Assembly (NCBI RefSeq): GCF_014297575.1
Contig: NZ_CP060412.1
Span: forward strand, 2,046,001 to 2,110,000
Direction of reading: 5' to 3'
DNA: 64,000 nucleotides
From: Dyella telluris
GTDB lineage: Bacteria > Pseudomonadota > Gammaproteobacteria > Xanthomonadales > Rhodanobacteraceae
In this document: positions 11,358 through 19,378 of the stretch, in pieces
Layout of the letters: each line of letters begins with the position of its first letter
Position numbering within the stretch: position 1 is the first letter of the stretch
The notes under the pieces: generated by a model
Told to the model about the DNA's origin: nothing
The model's database searches: none
The model's input: only the letters and a program-made list of their open reading frames with translations
Position numbers and translations under genes: made by a program

Positions 11358-12905
11358 ATGGGCCATGTCGCCCGATTCGTCCTTTGCGCATTCGCCCTGG
11401 CGCTGCCCGTGGCGCATGCCTCCGCACCGGAACCCGCCGCGCGCGCCGACATCGATCCGCTGATCGACGCCGTGGTGGCGCGCTATCACCTGCCCGGCAT
11501 CGCCGTAGGCGTCATCGACGATGGCAAGGTGGTCTATACGCGCACCGAGGGCAAGCTCGCCTCCGGCCAGCCGATGGATGCGGACACCTTGTTCGGCATC
11601 GCGTCCAACTCCAAGGCCATGACCTCCACCCTGCTCGCTCGACTGGTGCAGCAAGGCAAACTGCGCTGGGACGATCCTGTCCGGAAATATATGCCGTCGT
11701 TTCGCATGGCCGACGCGTGGGTCACGGCCAACATGCAGGTGGGCGACCTGCTGGTCCATCACAGCGGCCTGCCCGAAGGCGCCGGCGACCTGATGCTCTG
11801 GCCCACGCCCAACCAGTTCACCCCGGCCGACGTGGTCGCCGGCCTGCAGTACCTGAAGCCGTCCTACAGCTTCCGTGCCGGCTACGCCTACGACAACACG
11901 CTGTACATCGTAGCCGGTGAGGTCGCAGCGGCAGCGGGTGGCACGACCTATCCCGCACTGCTGCGTCGCGAAGTGTTCCAGCCGCTGGGCATGAGCCGCT
12001 GCCAGATCGGCACGTGGAACCGCGATGACGTCGGCAACGTGGCCGATCCCCATGTCCTGCATGATGGCCGATTCGTGGCCGAGCCGGCTGACGGCTCCAT
12101 CGTGCATCCCGCCACCATGGACTCCGCCGGCGGCGTGCGCTGCAGCCTCAACGACATGCTGACCTGGGCCACGAACTGGCTGGTGCCCACGCCCGCGCAA
12201 CTGGCCTGGCTGACGCCGGAACAACGCCGCAAGGAATGGACGCCGTACACGCCCATGCCGATCTCCGCGCGTCGTCGCGCCTGGGATGGCACGCTGTTTT
12301 ATGGCTATGGCTACGGCTGGCGCATCGCCGACGTGGATGGCCAGATCACCGTGTCGCACACCGGCACGCTGTCGGGCATGTATTCCGCGATGGTGCTGCT
12401 GCCGTTCCGCAAGAGCGGCTTCGTGGTGCTGATCAACGCCGATGCCGAAGAGGCACGCAGCGTGCTGATCGAGGTGCTGGCCAAGCATTTCACGGCGCCG
12501 GGCAAGGCCCGCAGCGTGGCCAGCTATGCCGACGAGCTGGATCACGAGAACCAGCAGAAGCGTACTTCCCACGTACCGGATACCTCCTCGCGCAAGGCGG
12601 CCACGCCCGCCGAGCTCGCCGCGCAACTCGGCGTGTGGCGCGACCCGTGGTTTGGCGAGGCGCGCCTGTGCGCGCAGGGCGACACGGTGCGCTTTGCCTC
12701 GGTGAAATCGCCGCGGCTGAGCGGCCAGGTCATGCGCGTGGGCGACCGCTACCTGGTGCAATGGGACAATGACGAAGTCGAGGCCTGGCTGCGCCTGCCT
12801 GCGCAACCCGGCGGCGCCATGCACATGGCCAAGGTCGACCCGGATGCCGACTTCAGCTCAGACTATGAAGACCTCGCCTTCAACCGCGAGCATGCCTGCC
12901 ACTGA
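11358..12905 (+). CDS. Exported serine hydrolase (class C beta-lactamase / DD-peptidase fold)
   Basis: A 515-residue protein with a signal peptide ending near ALPVAHASA. The three active-site motifs are present: S83-N-S-K86, Y178-D-N180 and H334-T-G336. A C-terminal extension of about 140 residues (from about 375) resembles the lipocalin-like tail of D-aminopeptidase or esterase relatives. Such enzymes cleave D-amino-acid peptides, beta-lactams or esters; the neighbours favour D-peptides. GGGGAG lies 7 nt before the ATG at 11358; an earlier in-frame ATG at 11280 lacks both an SD and a leading signal peptide. It lies 99 nt after DUF1611 and 30 nt before the next gene. Confidence 0.85.
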   Translation: MGHVARFVLCAFALALPVAHASAPEPAARADIDPLIDAVVARYHLPGIAVGVIDDGKVVYTRTEGKLASGQPMDADTLFGIASNSKAMTSTLLARLVQQGKLRWDDPVRKYMPSFRMADAWVTANMQVGDLLVHHSGLPEGAGDLMLWPTPNQFTPADVVAGLQYLKPSYSFRAGYAYDNTLYIVAGEVAAAAGGTTYPALLRREVFQPLGMSRCQIGTWNRDDVGNVADPHVLHDGRFVAEPADGSIVHPATMDSAGGVRCSLNDMLTWATNWLVPTPAQLAWLTPEQRRKEWTPYTPMPISARRRAWDGTLFYGYGYGWRIADVDGQITVSHTGTLSGMYSAMVLLPFRKSGFVVLINADAEEARSVLIEVLAKHFTAPGKARSVASYADELDHENQQKRTSHVPDTSSRKAATPAELAAQLGVWRDPWFGEARLCAQGDTVRFASVKSPRLSGQVMRVGDRYLVQWDNDEVEAWLRLPAQPGGAMHMAKVDPDADFSSDYEDLAFNREHACH

Positions 12906-12935
12906 CGCACACGAACCGCCACGACCAAGCCACTG

Positions 12936-14093
12936 ATGAAAACGATGCCTGATGCCGCCGACGTCGGCTACGACATACCCGCCCTGCCCGGCATGGCCGA
13001 GGCGGATATCCAGACACCCTGCCTGATGCTCGACCTCGATGCGCTTGAGCGCAACATCCGCAAGATGGGCGAGTACGCGAAAGCCCACGGCATGCGCCAT
13101 CGCAGCCACGGCAAGATGCACAAGTCGGTGGACGTGCAGAAGCTGCAGGAAGAGCTCGGTGGCGCCGTCGGCGTCTGTTGCCAGAAGGTCTCCGAGGCGG
13201 AGGCGTTCGCGCGTGGCGGCATCCGGGACATCCTGGTGTCCAACCAGGTACGCGACCCGGCAAAGATCGACCGCCTGGCGCGCCTGCCACGGCATGGCGC
13301 GCGTGTCGCCGTCTGCGTGGATGACGTGAGCAACGTGGCCGAACTGTCGGCGGCAGCGCAAAAGAACGGCACGATGCTGGACTGCCTGGTCGAGATCGAC
13401 TGCGGCGCCGGTCGCTGCGGCGTCGACACCACCGAAGGCGCCGTGCAGATCGCCCGCGCCATCGATGCGGCCACCGGCCTGAACTTTGCCGGCGTGCAGG
13501 CCTACCAGGGCAACATGCAGCACCTGGAGCACTACGACGACCGCAAGGCAAAACTCGATGTCGCCATCGCGTTCACCAAGGCGGTGGTCGAGGCCCTGCG
13601 CAAGGTCGGACTGGCGCCCGCCATCGTCACCGGCGGCGGCACGGGCTCCTACTATTTCGAATCCGGCTCAGGCGTTTACAACGAGTTGCAGTGCGGAAGC
13701 TACGCCTTCATGGACGCCGATTACGGACGCATCAGGGACGAGCACGGGCAGCGCATCGACCGCGGCGAGTGGGAGAACGCGCTGTTCATCCTGACCTCGG
13801 TGATGAGCCACGCGAAGCCGGACCAGGCCGTCTGCGATGCAGGGCTGAAGGTACAGTCGCTGGAGAGTGGCCTGCCGCAGATCTACGGTCGCGACGACGT
13901 GCGCTATGCCAGCGCATCGGACGAACATGGCGTCATCGAAGACAAGCACGGCGTGCTGCGCATCAACGAGAAGCTGAAGCTGGTACCCGGGCACTGCGAC
14001 CCCACCTGCAACCTGCATGACTGGTATGTCGGCGTACGCCAAGGCAAGGTCGAAGTGGTGTGGCCCGTGTCGGCGCGAGGCAAGGCCTATTGA
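12936..14093 (+). CDS. DSD1-family PLP enzyme (low-specificity D-threonine aldolase type)
   Basis: A 385-residue fold-type III (alanine-racemase-like) PLP enzyme. The Schiff-base lysine is K60 in RSHGKMHKSVD, and the metal site typical of the family is H353-C-D355 near the C-terminus (GHCDPTCNLHDWYV). Known members cleave D-threonine, D-3-hydroxyaspartate and other beta-hydroxy-D-amino acids into glycine plus an aldehyde, or dehydrate D-serine. It is the third gene of the DUF1611 operon and fits a pathway for using D-amino acids released by the upstream hydrolases. Its 3' end is 12 nt from the convergent sulfotransferase gene. Confidence 0.88.
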   Translation: MKTMPDAADVGYDIPALPGMAEADIQTPCLMLDLDALERNIRKMGEYAKAHGMRHRSHGKMHKSVDVQKLQEELGGAVGVCCQKVSEAEAFARGGIRDILVSNQVRDPAKIDRLARLPRHGARVAVCVDDVSNVAELSAAAQKNGTMLDCLVEIDCGAGRCGVDTTEGAVQIARAIDAATGLNFAGVQAYQGNMQHLEHYDDRKAKLDVAIAFTKAVVEALRKVGLAPAIVTGGGTGSYYFESGSGVYNELQCGSYAFMDADYGRIRDEHGQRIDRGEWENALFILTSVMSHAKPDQAVCDAGLKVQSLESGLPQIYGRDDVRYASASDEHGVIEDKHGVLRINEKLKLVPGHCDPTCNLHDWYVGVRQGKVEVVWPVSARGKAY

Positions 14094-14105
14094 GGCCGGT
14101 CCGGC

Positions 14106-15713
14106 TCAGCTTTCCAGCACGCCGGCCTCGCGCAGTCGCCGACGCAGGGGATCGAGCTTGTCGCCGTAACGCGCGCTGCGTGCGGTATCGCGCAGCATGG
14201 GCTGGCGCACCTGCGCCGCGCTCGGTGCACTCAGTACCGCGCGCGAGGTCTTGTGGAAGTCGAGGCAGGCAGCATCGAAGGGCAGGTCGCAGAAATCCAG
14301 TAGGCGACGCGTCACGCCCTCGGGGTCGGCCTGCAAGGCCTCGTACTGCAGATCGAAGACACGCGTCGGGTACTTGTCCAGCCACCGTCGCGTCAGGCGC
14401 AGGAAGTCGGCGCAGTAATCGGCCAGTTCGTCGAGGTCGCTGCCAAAACCGTTCTTCTCGCTGAAGCACTGGCGATAACACGCCAGGCAGGTTTCCACCG
14501 GATCGCGTCGCACCACCACCACGCGCGCAGCCGGCAGCATGGCCAACGTGGAGCCGACGAGATACCAGTTCAGCAGGTTCTTGTCGGTAAAGCGCGGCTT
14601 CGCCTCACGCCAGCGCGCCGTGCGCGCGAGGTATTCCTTGCCGAGTCGATGCCAGTCTTCGGCGGTGGCATCGGCGGTCCACCGTGGAAACGAAGACCCA
14701 CGTCGCCGGGTTTCCGCGTCGATCACCTGCGACAGGTCGCTGATCTCGTTGGCGCCTGCCACCTGCGGGTGCGAGGCGAGAATCTGCTCGACCAAGGTGG
14801 AACCCGAACGCGGAATGCTGGTGATCAGGATGACTTCGCGGCCGAGCTGGTCGTCCAGCGGTGGCGGAGCGTCGGTCCCGGCCGCAGCGAGGATGTCGTC
14901 GACGCGCTTGTGTTCGCCGGCGGCGTCCCACGGTGTACGCCGGCGCCTTGAGGTATTGGCCATCCGGAATGCGTCGAACGCCTTCGCGTAATCGCCCTGG
15001 TCTTCGAGGGCCTTGGCGAGCGTAAAGCCGAGCAGCTCGCGATGACGCGGCGGCAGGTCGTTGCGCGTCAGCGCCCGCTGCAGGTGCGCGGCGTCCCTGG
15101 CATCGAAGCGCACGGTGTTGAGGTTCGCCAGCCCGAACCAACCTTCGGCGTTGATCGGGTCCTGACGTACCACCTCACGGAAACCGGCGATGGCCGTTTC
15201 GATCTCGCCCAGGCTTGCCTGCGCCTTGGATAGCGACAGCCGGGCCGACAGGTGTGCGGGCTCCAGCTCCAGCGCGCGACGCAGCACGTTGATGGCCTCG
15301 TCGGTACGCGCTTCACGCACCAGGGCTTCGCCAAGGTTGTACCAGGCCGGCACCGATTGCGGTTGCAGCTCGCAGGCATGGCGCATATGCGCCAGGGCTT
15401 CGTCGACGGCGCCACGCTCGAACAGCGCGATGCCGAGACAGACGTGCAGGTCGGAGTCATCCGGCCATATCGAAAGTACGCGCCGGAAGCATTCGATCGC
15501 GCGCACCGCATCGCCGCGACGCTGCGCCACCATGCCGAGCATGCGAATGGCCGCCGGTTCATTGGGCGCCAGCGCAAGCACGCCGATCAGGCTGCGCTCG
15601 GCCGCATCGAACGCATGGCGCGACCACTCCTCGCGCGCCTTTGCCAACATGCGTTCGGCCGCCGGCGAAAGCGAAGGCTGGGACGTGCCCTGCAGGGGCC
15701 GAGGTTCCGTCAT
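14106..15713 (-). CDS. TPR-repeat sulfotransferase family protein
   Basis: A 535-residue two-part protein. Residues ~20-260 are tetratricopeptide repeats (e.g. PAWYNLGEALVREARTDEAI). Residues ~290-520 are a sulfotransferase domain with the PAPS-binding P-loop SIPRSGSTLVEQIL at about 299-312 and the 3'-phosphate motif VVVRRDPVETCLACYRQ near 395. It is predicted to move sulfate from PAPS to a protein, glycan or peptide acceptor; no signal peptide is seen, so it acts in the cytoplasm. It lies 107 nt downstream of the TonB receptor on the same strand, but a strong terminator separates them. Confidence 0.88.
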   Translation of the reverse strand: MTEPRPLQGTSQPSLSPAAERMLAKAREEWSRHAFDAAERSLIGVLALAPNEPAAIRMLGMVAQRRGDAVRAIECFRRVLSIWPDDSDLHVCLGIALFERGAVDEALAHMRHACELQPQSVPAWYNLGEALVREARTDEAINVLRRALELEPAHLSARLSLSKAQASLGEIETAIAGFREVVRQDPINAEGWFGLANLNTVRFDARDAAHLQRALTRNDLPPRHRELLGFTLAKALEDQGDYAKAFDAFRMANTSRRRRTPWDAAGEHKRVDDILAAAGTDAPPPLDDQLGREVILITSIPRSGSTLVEQILASHPQVAGANEISDLSQVIDAETRRRGSSFPRWTADATAEDWHRLGKEYLARTARWREAKPRFTDKNLLNWYLVGSTLAMLPAARVVVVRRDPVETCLACYRQCFSEKNGFGSDLDELADYCADFLRLTRRWLDKYPTRVFDLQYEALQADPEGVTRRLLDFCDLPFDAACLDFHKTSRAVLSAPSAAQVRQPMLRDTARSARYGDKLDPLRRRLREAGVLES

Positions 15714-15766
15714 GTCATCACCGGCTGCGTTCGGGTCAACCGACTATACACAAGGCACGCAGCCAG

Positions 15767-15795
15767 TAAAAAAGCGCCGGGTGGGGACCCGGCGC
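15767..15795 (-). terminator. Intrinsic terminator after the TonB receptor
   Basis: A perfect 9-bp stem (GCGCCGGGT/ACCCGGCGC, 4-nt loop) is followed on the minus strand by TTTTTT. It lies 25 nt past the receptor stop and is oriented to end that transcript. Confidence 0.92.
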
Positions 15796-15820
15796 AAGGG
15801 GGAGAGACGATGGTGCGGCA

Positions 15821-18800
15821 TCAGAAATCGTAGGCCACCGAGAACCGTACATAGCGAGGCGACAGGGTGTCCTGCACGCGGCCGTAGTCCGTGTTGGGAC
15901 TGGAAGTGGTGCCATAGAAGTCGTTGTAGAACACCGGCGTCTGCTGGTCGAACAGGTTGATCACTGCAAGATTGAAGTCGAGCTTGTGATCCGCCCAGCT
16001 GGGCTTGTAATCCACGTTGAGGTTGACCTGGTGCGTCCATGGCAGGCGCCCCAGCGAACCTGGCGGTACCGGCACGCCACCGCACCAGTAGTAGGTGTGC
16101 GAGCCATGCAGCGCGAGCTGGTCCGGTCCGTAGCCGCCACGGCACAGGCGCGGCGTGCCGGAGGCAAGGTAGACGTTCGCGCCCACGGCCCAATCCTTGG
16201 CCACCTGGTACGCACCGTAGAACTTGATCTGGTGCCTGCGATCGTTGGGAAGCACGCCGGAGGAATATTCCATGCGTTCCGGGAAGTCCCAGCCCGTGGT
16301 AAGCGATTCGTACGATCCGCCCTGCTGGGAATAGGTGCTGACCGGACCTTCGTCGTTACCCCAGGTGCGCGAGAACACGTAGTCGAACTTGGCAAACCAC
16401 TTGCCGTCCCACTGATGCTCCAGCGACAGGTCCAGCGAGTAGTAGCGACGCGTCGGCCCCTTGGGGAAACCCTGGTCCTTGGAGGTCAGCGTGACCGGTA
16501 CCAGCGCGCCGCTGGGCGACTGCATCAGCAGCTTGCTGGTTTCGCCCGGATTGATCAGCACCAGGCTCTGCGCCCACTGGCTGCAGGTATCCGGCGTCAT
16601 GAAGGCATAGCCTTGCGCACGGCCGGCCGAGCACTCGATCTGGATATCATCGAAGTCATCGATGATGCGGTCCATCCGCTGGTAGGTGCCGGTGGCGCCG
16701 AACACCCAGCTCGTGCCGAGCATGTCGAACTGCTGCAGCATGCCCAGCACGTAGTTGTCCGAGTACTCCGCCTTGATGTTCTGCGACGCAGAGACACGCG
16801 GATCCTTGGCCTGGCCGTACTCGCTGTCGATCGATACACCCGTGGACGGGTTCTGCGGCAGCGGCGTGAAGCCAATCGGCACGCCGGTGTTCGGGTCGAT
16901 GCCGGTATAGGTGCCGTAGACGCCGGCATTGGTCACCGGAGCCGCGATCGAAAGGGCCACCTGCTCAGGCAGCGCCAGGTAGTAACGACCGGCGTTGCCG
17001 AACACCTTCAGCGACGAATCGCCATGCACGTCCCAGCTGAAGCCCAGGCGGGGCGCCCATTGCGGCGTGGTCAGGCGGATATAGGGCACGCCCGAGGCGT
17101 CGTAGTTGGTGAACTGGTCGTTGCGCAGGCCCAGGTTCAACAGCAGGTTGGGCGTGACCTGCCAGTTGTCCATCACGTACTGGGCACGCTGCGCCACGCG
17201 CACCGAGGCCACGCTGATGTCGGTGTGCTGCTGCACGTAGTAGCAGCGCGTTACGCCGGTGGAGTCGGGGTGGCACTGAGTAGACGGTGCCACATAGGGC
17301 GGGACATCGGGGCTCACGCCGAACACCGGCGAGCCCGGGTCGCTCTGCCCGTAGATCCACTGGTAACCCGGACCCGGGTCCACTGAACCGTCGTTGATGT
17401 CGCGGGAATTGATGTTGTCGATGCCCACCTGCAGGTCGTGGTCGCCCAACTTGTAGTCGAGGTTCAGACGATAGTTCGTCACCGATTCCTTGTGGTCCGG
17501 ATCGGCAATCGAGGAATTGACCTGCGAGTTGGAAATGCCACCCGGCGGCGCGAATGCCGGGTCCTGCGTGGAGCTGCTGGCGACGTGCGGCAGCATCGGG
17601 TCGTAACCGGCATAGCCGGGCTGTCCGGTGTAATAGGTGCCGTGCATCTTGCCGACCATCGCATTCAGGGTCAGCGCATCGGTGATGTAGGACGTGTAAT
17701 TGGCCACCCACACCTTGAACGTGGTGCGGTTGATCTGGTCCAGGCTGTTGAAGTCGCCCTGCTTGAGGGTGTCGTAGTCGAAGTCGTAGATGGTGCCGTT
17801 GGTCTTGTGCGCGTTCTGCACGTAGGACGCACTGAGCACGTTGCTGTCGTTGATGTTCCAGTTCAGCTTGGTATAGAACTTCGGATCCTGCACTTTCCAC
17901 GTTTCGGTGGTGGCGGTGCTGCTGAACTCCGACGTGGTGCGGTAATGCGTGTTGTCCTGCTCGGCGCCCACGAACATGTACAGCTTGTCCTTGATCAGCG
18001 GACCGCTGATGTACGCGTCGTAGATGTTTTCGCTGGTGGTGTTGTGGTTGCGATAGATCGCCAGGTCACCGGGACGATTGCCCGTATTGGTCACCAGCGG
18101 ATTGGCGTAGTAATAGTTGTCCGGGTCGGAGCGCAGGCTGCCCGGCTGCCACAGCGCGCGCACACCGAAATGCCATTCGTTGTCGCCGCTCTTGCCGATC
18201 TGGTTGATCACGCCGCCGATGGAGCGACCGTAGCGAGCGTCGTAGCCGCTGGTGAAAGTCTGCTGCTGCTCGATGGCGCCATACGGCAGCGAGATGCCGC
18301 CCTGGTTGTTGAGCAGCTCGGTGGTGTTCATGCCATCGAGGTAGTACGCGTTCTCCGCGGTTGATGCGCCACCGAATACCAGGTTCGGCGTGCCGAGCGG
18401 GCCATTGCCCACTTCCGGCGAACCCAGGTTCACGCCCGGCGCCAGCAGGGCGATGTTCTCGGCGGTGCGCTGCAGCGGCAACTGCTGCAGCTGCTTGGCG
18501 GTGATGGTGGTGACCTGGTTGGTGGTGCTCACGTCAATCGGCGGCAGCGAATTACCGCTGACATTGATCGTGCCGAGGGTCTTGGCATTGGCGTTGGCCG
18601 TCGGTGCGGCGAAATCCACCGCTACCGCACCCGCGGCCACCGGGCTGACCCCGCTACGCGAATCCACCACCTTGCCGTCCTGCAGCAGCGACACGGTGTA
18701 CGTGCCCACCGGCAGGGTCACCGAATACTTGCCCGCTGTCCCCACGTCGATGGAGCGGTTGAAACCCGCGCTGCCGGAGATCTGAATCGTCTCTCCCGCC

Positions 18801-18952
18801 GCCGCCGGTACCGTGCCGTAAATGGTGCCGTTGGTCGCCTGCGCCCATGCCGTGCCGGTGAAACCCAGGGTGGCCGAACTGATGGCCAATGCCAGCGCCC
18901 TGCGCCGGAAGTTCTCTCTGCCATGCAACGAACACAAGGACCTGCCCTTCAT
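15821..18952 (-). CDS. TonB-dependent receptor, Oar-like with N-terminal carboxypeptidase-regulatory domain
   Basis: A 1043-residue outer-membrane receptor. A signal peptide (about 1-37, ending GTAWAQA) is followed by a beta-sandwich carboxypeptidase-regulatory-like domain (about 40-120), a plug (the TTITAKQLQQLPL region, then NIALLAPGVNLG) and a long beta-barrel ending in phenylalanine (RFSVAYDF), the normal outer-membrane signature. Oar-like receptors are linked to uptake of peptides or protein fragments in Xanthomonadales and Bacteroidetes; the substrate is not shown here. The start at 18952 has GGAG 8 nt upstream. The promoter carries the module shared with the DUF1611 operon. Confidence 0.93.
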   Translation of the reverse strand: MKGRSLCSLHGRENFRRRALALAISSATLGFTGTAWAQATNGTIYGTVPAAAGETIQISGSAGFNRSIDVGTAGKYSVTLPVGTYTVSLLQDGKVVDSRSGVSPVAAGAVAVDFAAPTANANAKTLGTINVSGNSLPPIDVSTTNQVTTITAKQLQQLPLQRTAENIALLAPGVNLGSPEVGNGPLGTPNLVFGGASTAENAYYLDGMNTTELLNNQGGISLPYGAIEQQQTFTSGYDARYGRSIGGVINQIGKSGDNEWHFGVRALWQPGSLRSDPDNYYYANPLVTNTGNRPGDLAIYRNHNTTSENIYDAYISGPLIKDKLYMFVGAEQDNTHYRTTSEFSSTATTETWKVQDPKFYTKLNWNINDSNVLSASYVQNAHKTNGTIYDFDYDTLKQGDFNSLDQINRTTFKVWVANYTSYITDALTLNAMVGKMHGTYYTGQPGYAGYDPMLPHVASSSTQDPAFAPPGGISNSQVNSSIADPDHKESVTNYRLNLDYKLGDHDLQVGIDNINSRDINDGSVDPGPGYQWIYGQSDPGSPVFGVSPDVPPYVAPSTQCHPDSTGVTRCYYVQQHTDISVASVRVAQRAQYVMDNWQVTPNLLLNLGLRNDQFTNYDASGVPYIRLTTPQWAPRLGFSWDVHGDSSLKVFGNAGRYYLALPEQVALSIAAPVTNAGVYGTYTGIDPNTGVPIGFTPLPQNPSTGVSIDSEYGQAKDPRVSASQNIKAEYSDNYVLGMLQQFDMLGTSWVFGATGTYQRMDRIIDDFDDIQIECSAGRAQGYAFMTPDTCSQWAQSLVLINPGETSKLLMQSPSGALVPVTLTSKDQGFPKGPTRRYYSLDLSLEHQWDGKWFAKFDYVFSRTWGNDEGPVSTYSQQGGSYESLTTGWDFPERMEYSSGVLPNDRRHQIKFYGAYQVAKDWAVGANVYLASGTPRLCRGGYGPDQLALHGSHTYYWCGGVPVPPGSLGRLPWTHQVNLNVDYKPSWADHKLDFNLAVINLFDQQTPVFYNDFYGTTSSPNTDYGRVQDTLSPRYVRFSVAYDF

Positions 18953-19378
18953 GATCCGCTCTCCCCAGACGTTGGAACCCAAAGTGGCGCTGCCTGGATG
19001 AAACCTTGGCGTGCAGCTTCGTCGCGTCGGCAGACACCCAACCCCTTCCGATCATGACCGCCGCGGCTCCCCAGCCGCGAGGCGGTACGGAGCCCGAGCA
19101 TACCCATCGCCCATCGCTCTCCACCAATGAAAAGACCGCCACCCGGCATAGCCGCAAGTTATGGTTGCGGGCATCGCGCAACGGCACTGTGCGCCTGAAA
19201 TAGCCGTCCGAAATCAGGGTGTCCACGGTGCGCACGGCGCGGCACGCCCACCGTCTCCCCGCGACTGCCTCGCCATGTACGATGCGGACACAGTGCCGGC
19301 CCGGAACGTGCATCGCATCGGCGTTCGCCGGTGGCGGCACGGATCGCCGGCGCCCCGTCACGTTCTGCGGAGGAAGGG
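18953..19378. other. 426-bp divergent gap between TonB receptor and M61 peptidase
   Basis: No credible gene. It holds the TonB promoter module (19097-19150) and, on the plus strand, a possible -10 (TACGAT near 19277) for the peptidase. The receptor 5' leader would be about 140 nt. No riboswitch or other RNA element was recognised in it. Confidence 0.6.
19097..19150 (-). promoter_or_regulatory. Shared promoter module, copy 2 (TonB receptor)
   Basis: On the minus strand GCGGTCTTTTCATTGGTG (19139-19122) is followed after 19 nt by TATGCTCG (TATGCT at 19102-19097). It is identical in the 18-mer, the spacing and the TATGCTCG to copy 1 at 10110-10163. The start codon of the receptor is about 145 nt downstream. 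Confidence 0.6.

Noticed and set aside
10860-12824. 654-codon open frame opposite the serine hydrolase
   Set aside because: The sense strand carries all three beta-lactamase-fold motifs in order; the antisense product has no domain.
15767-15795. Terminator as a plus-strand signal for an unseen gene
   Set aside because: The T-run is on the minus strand and directly follows the TonB receptor, so it belongs to that gene.
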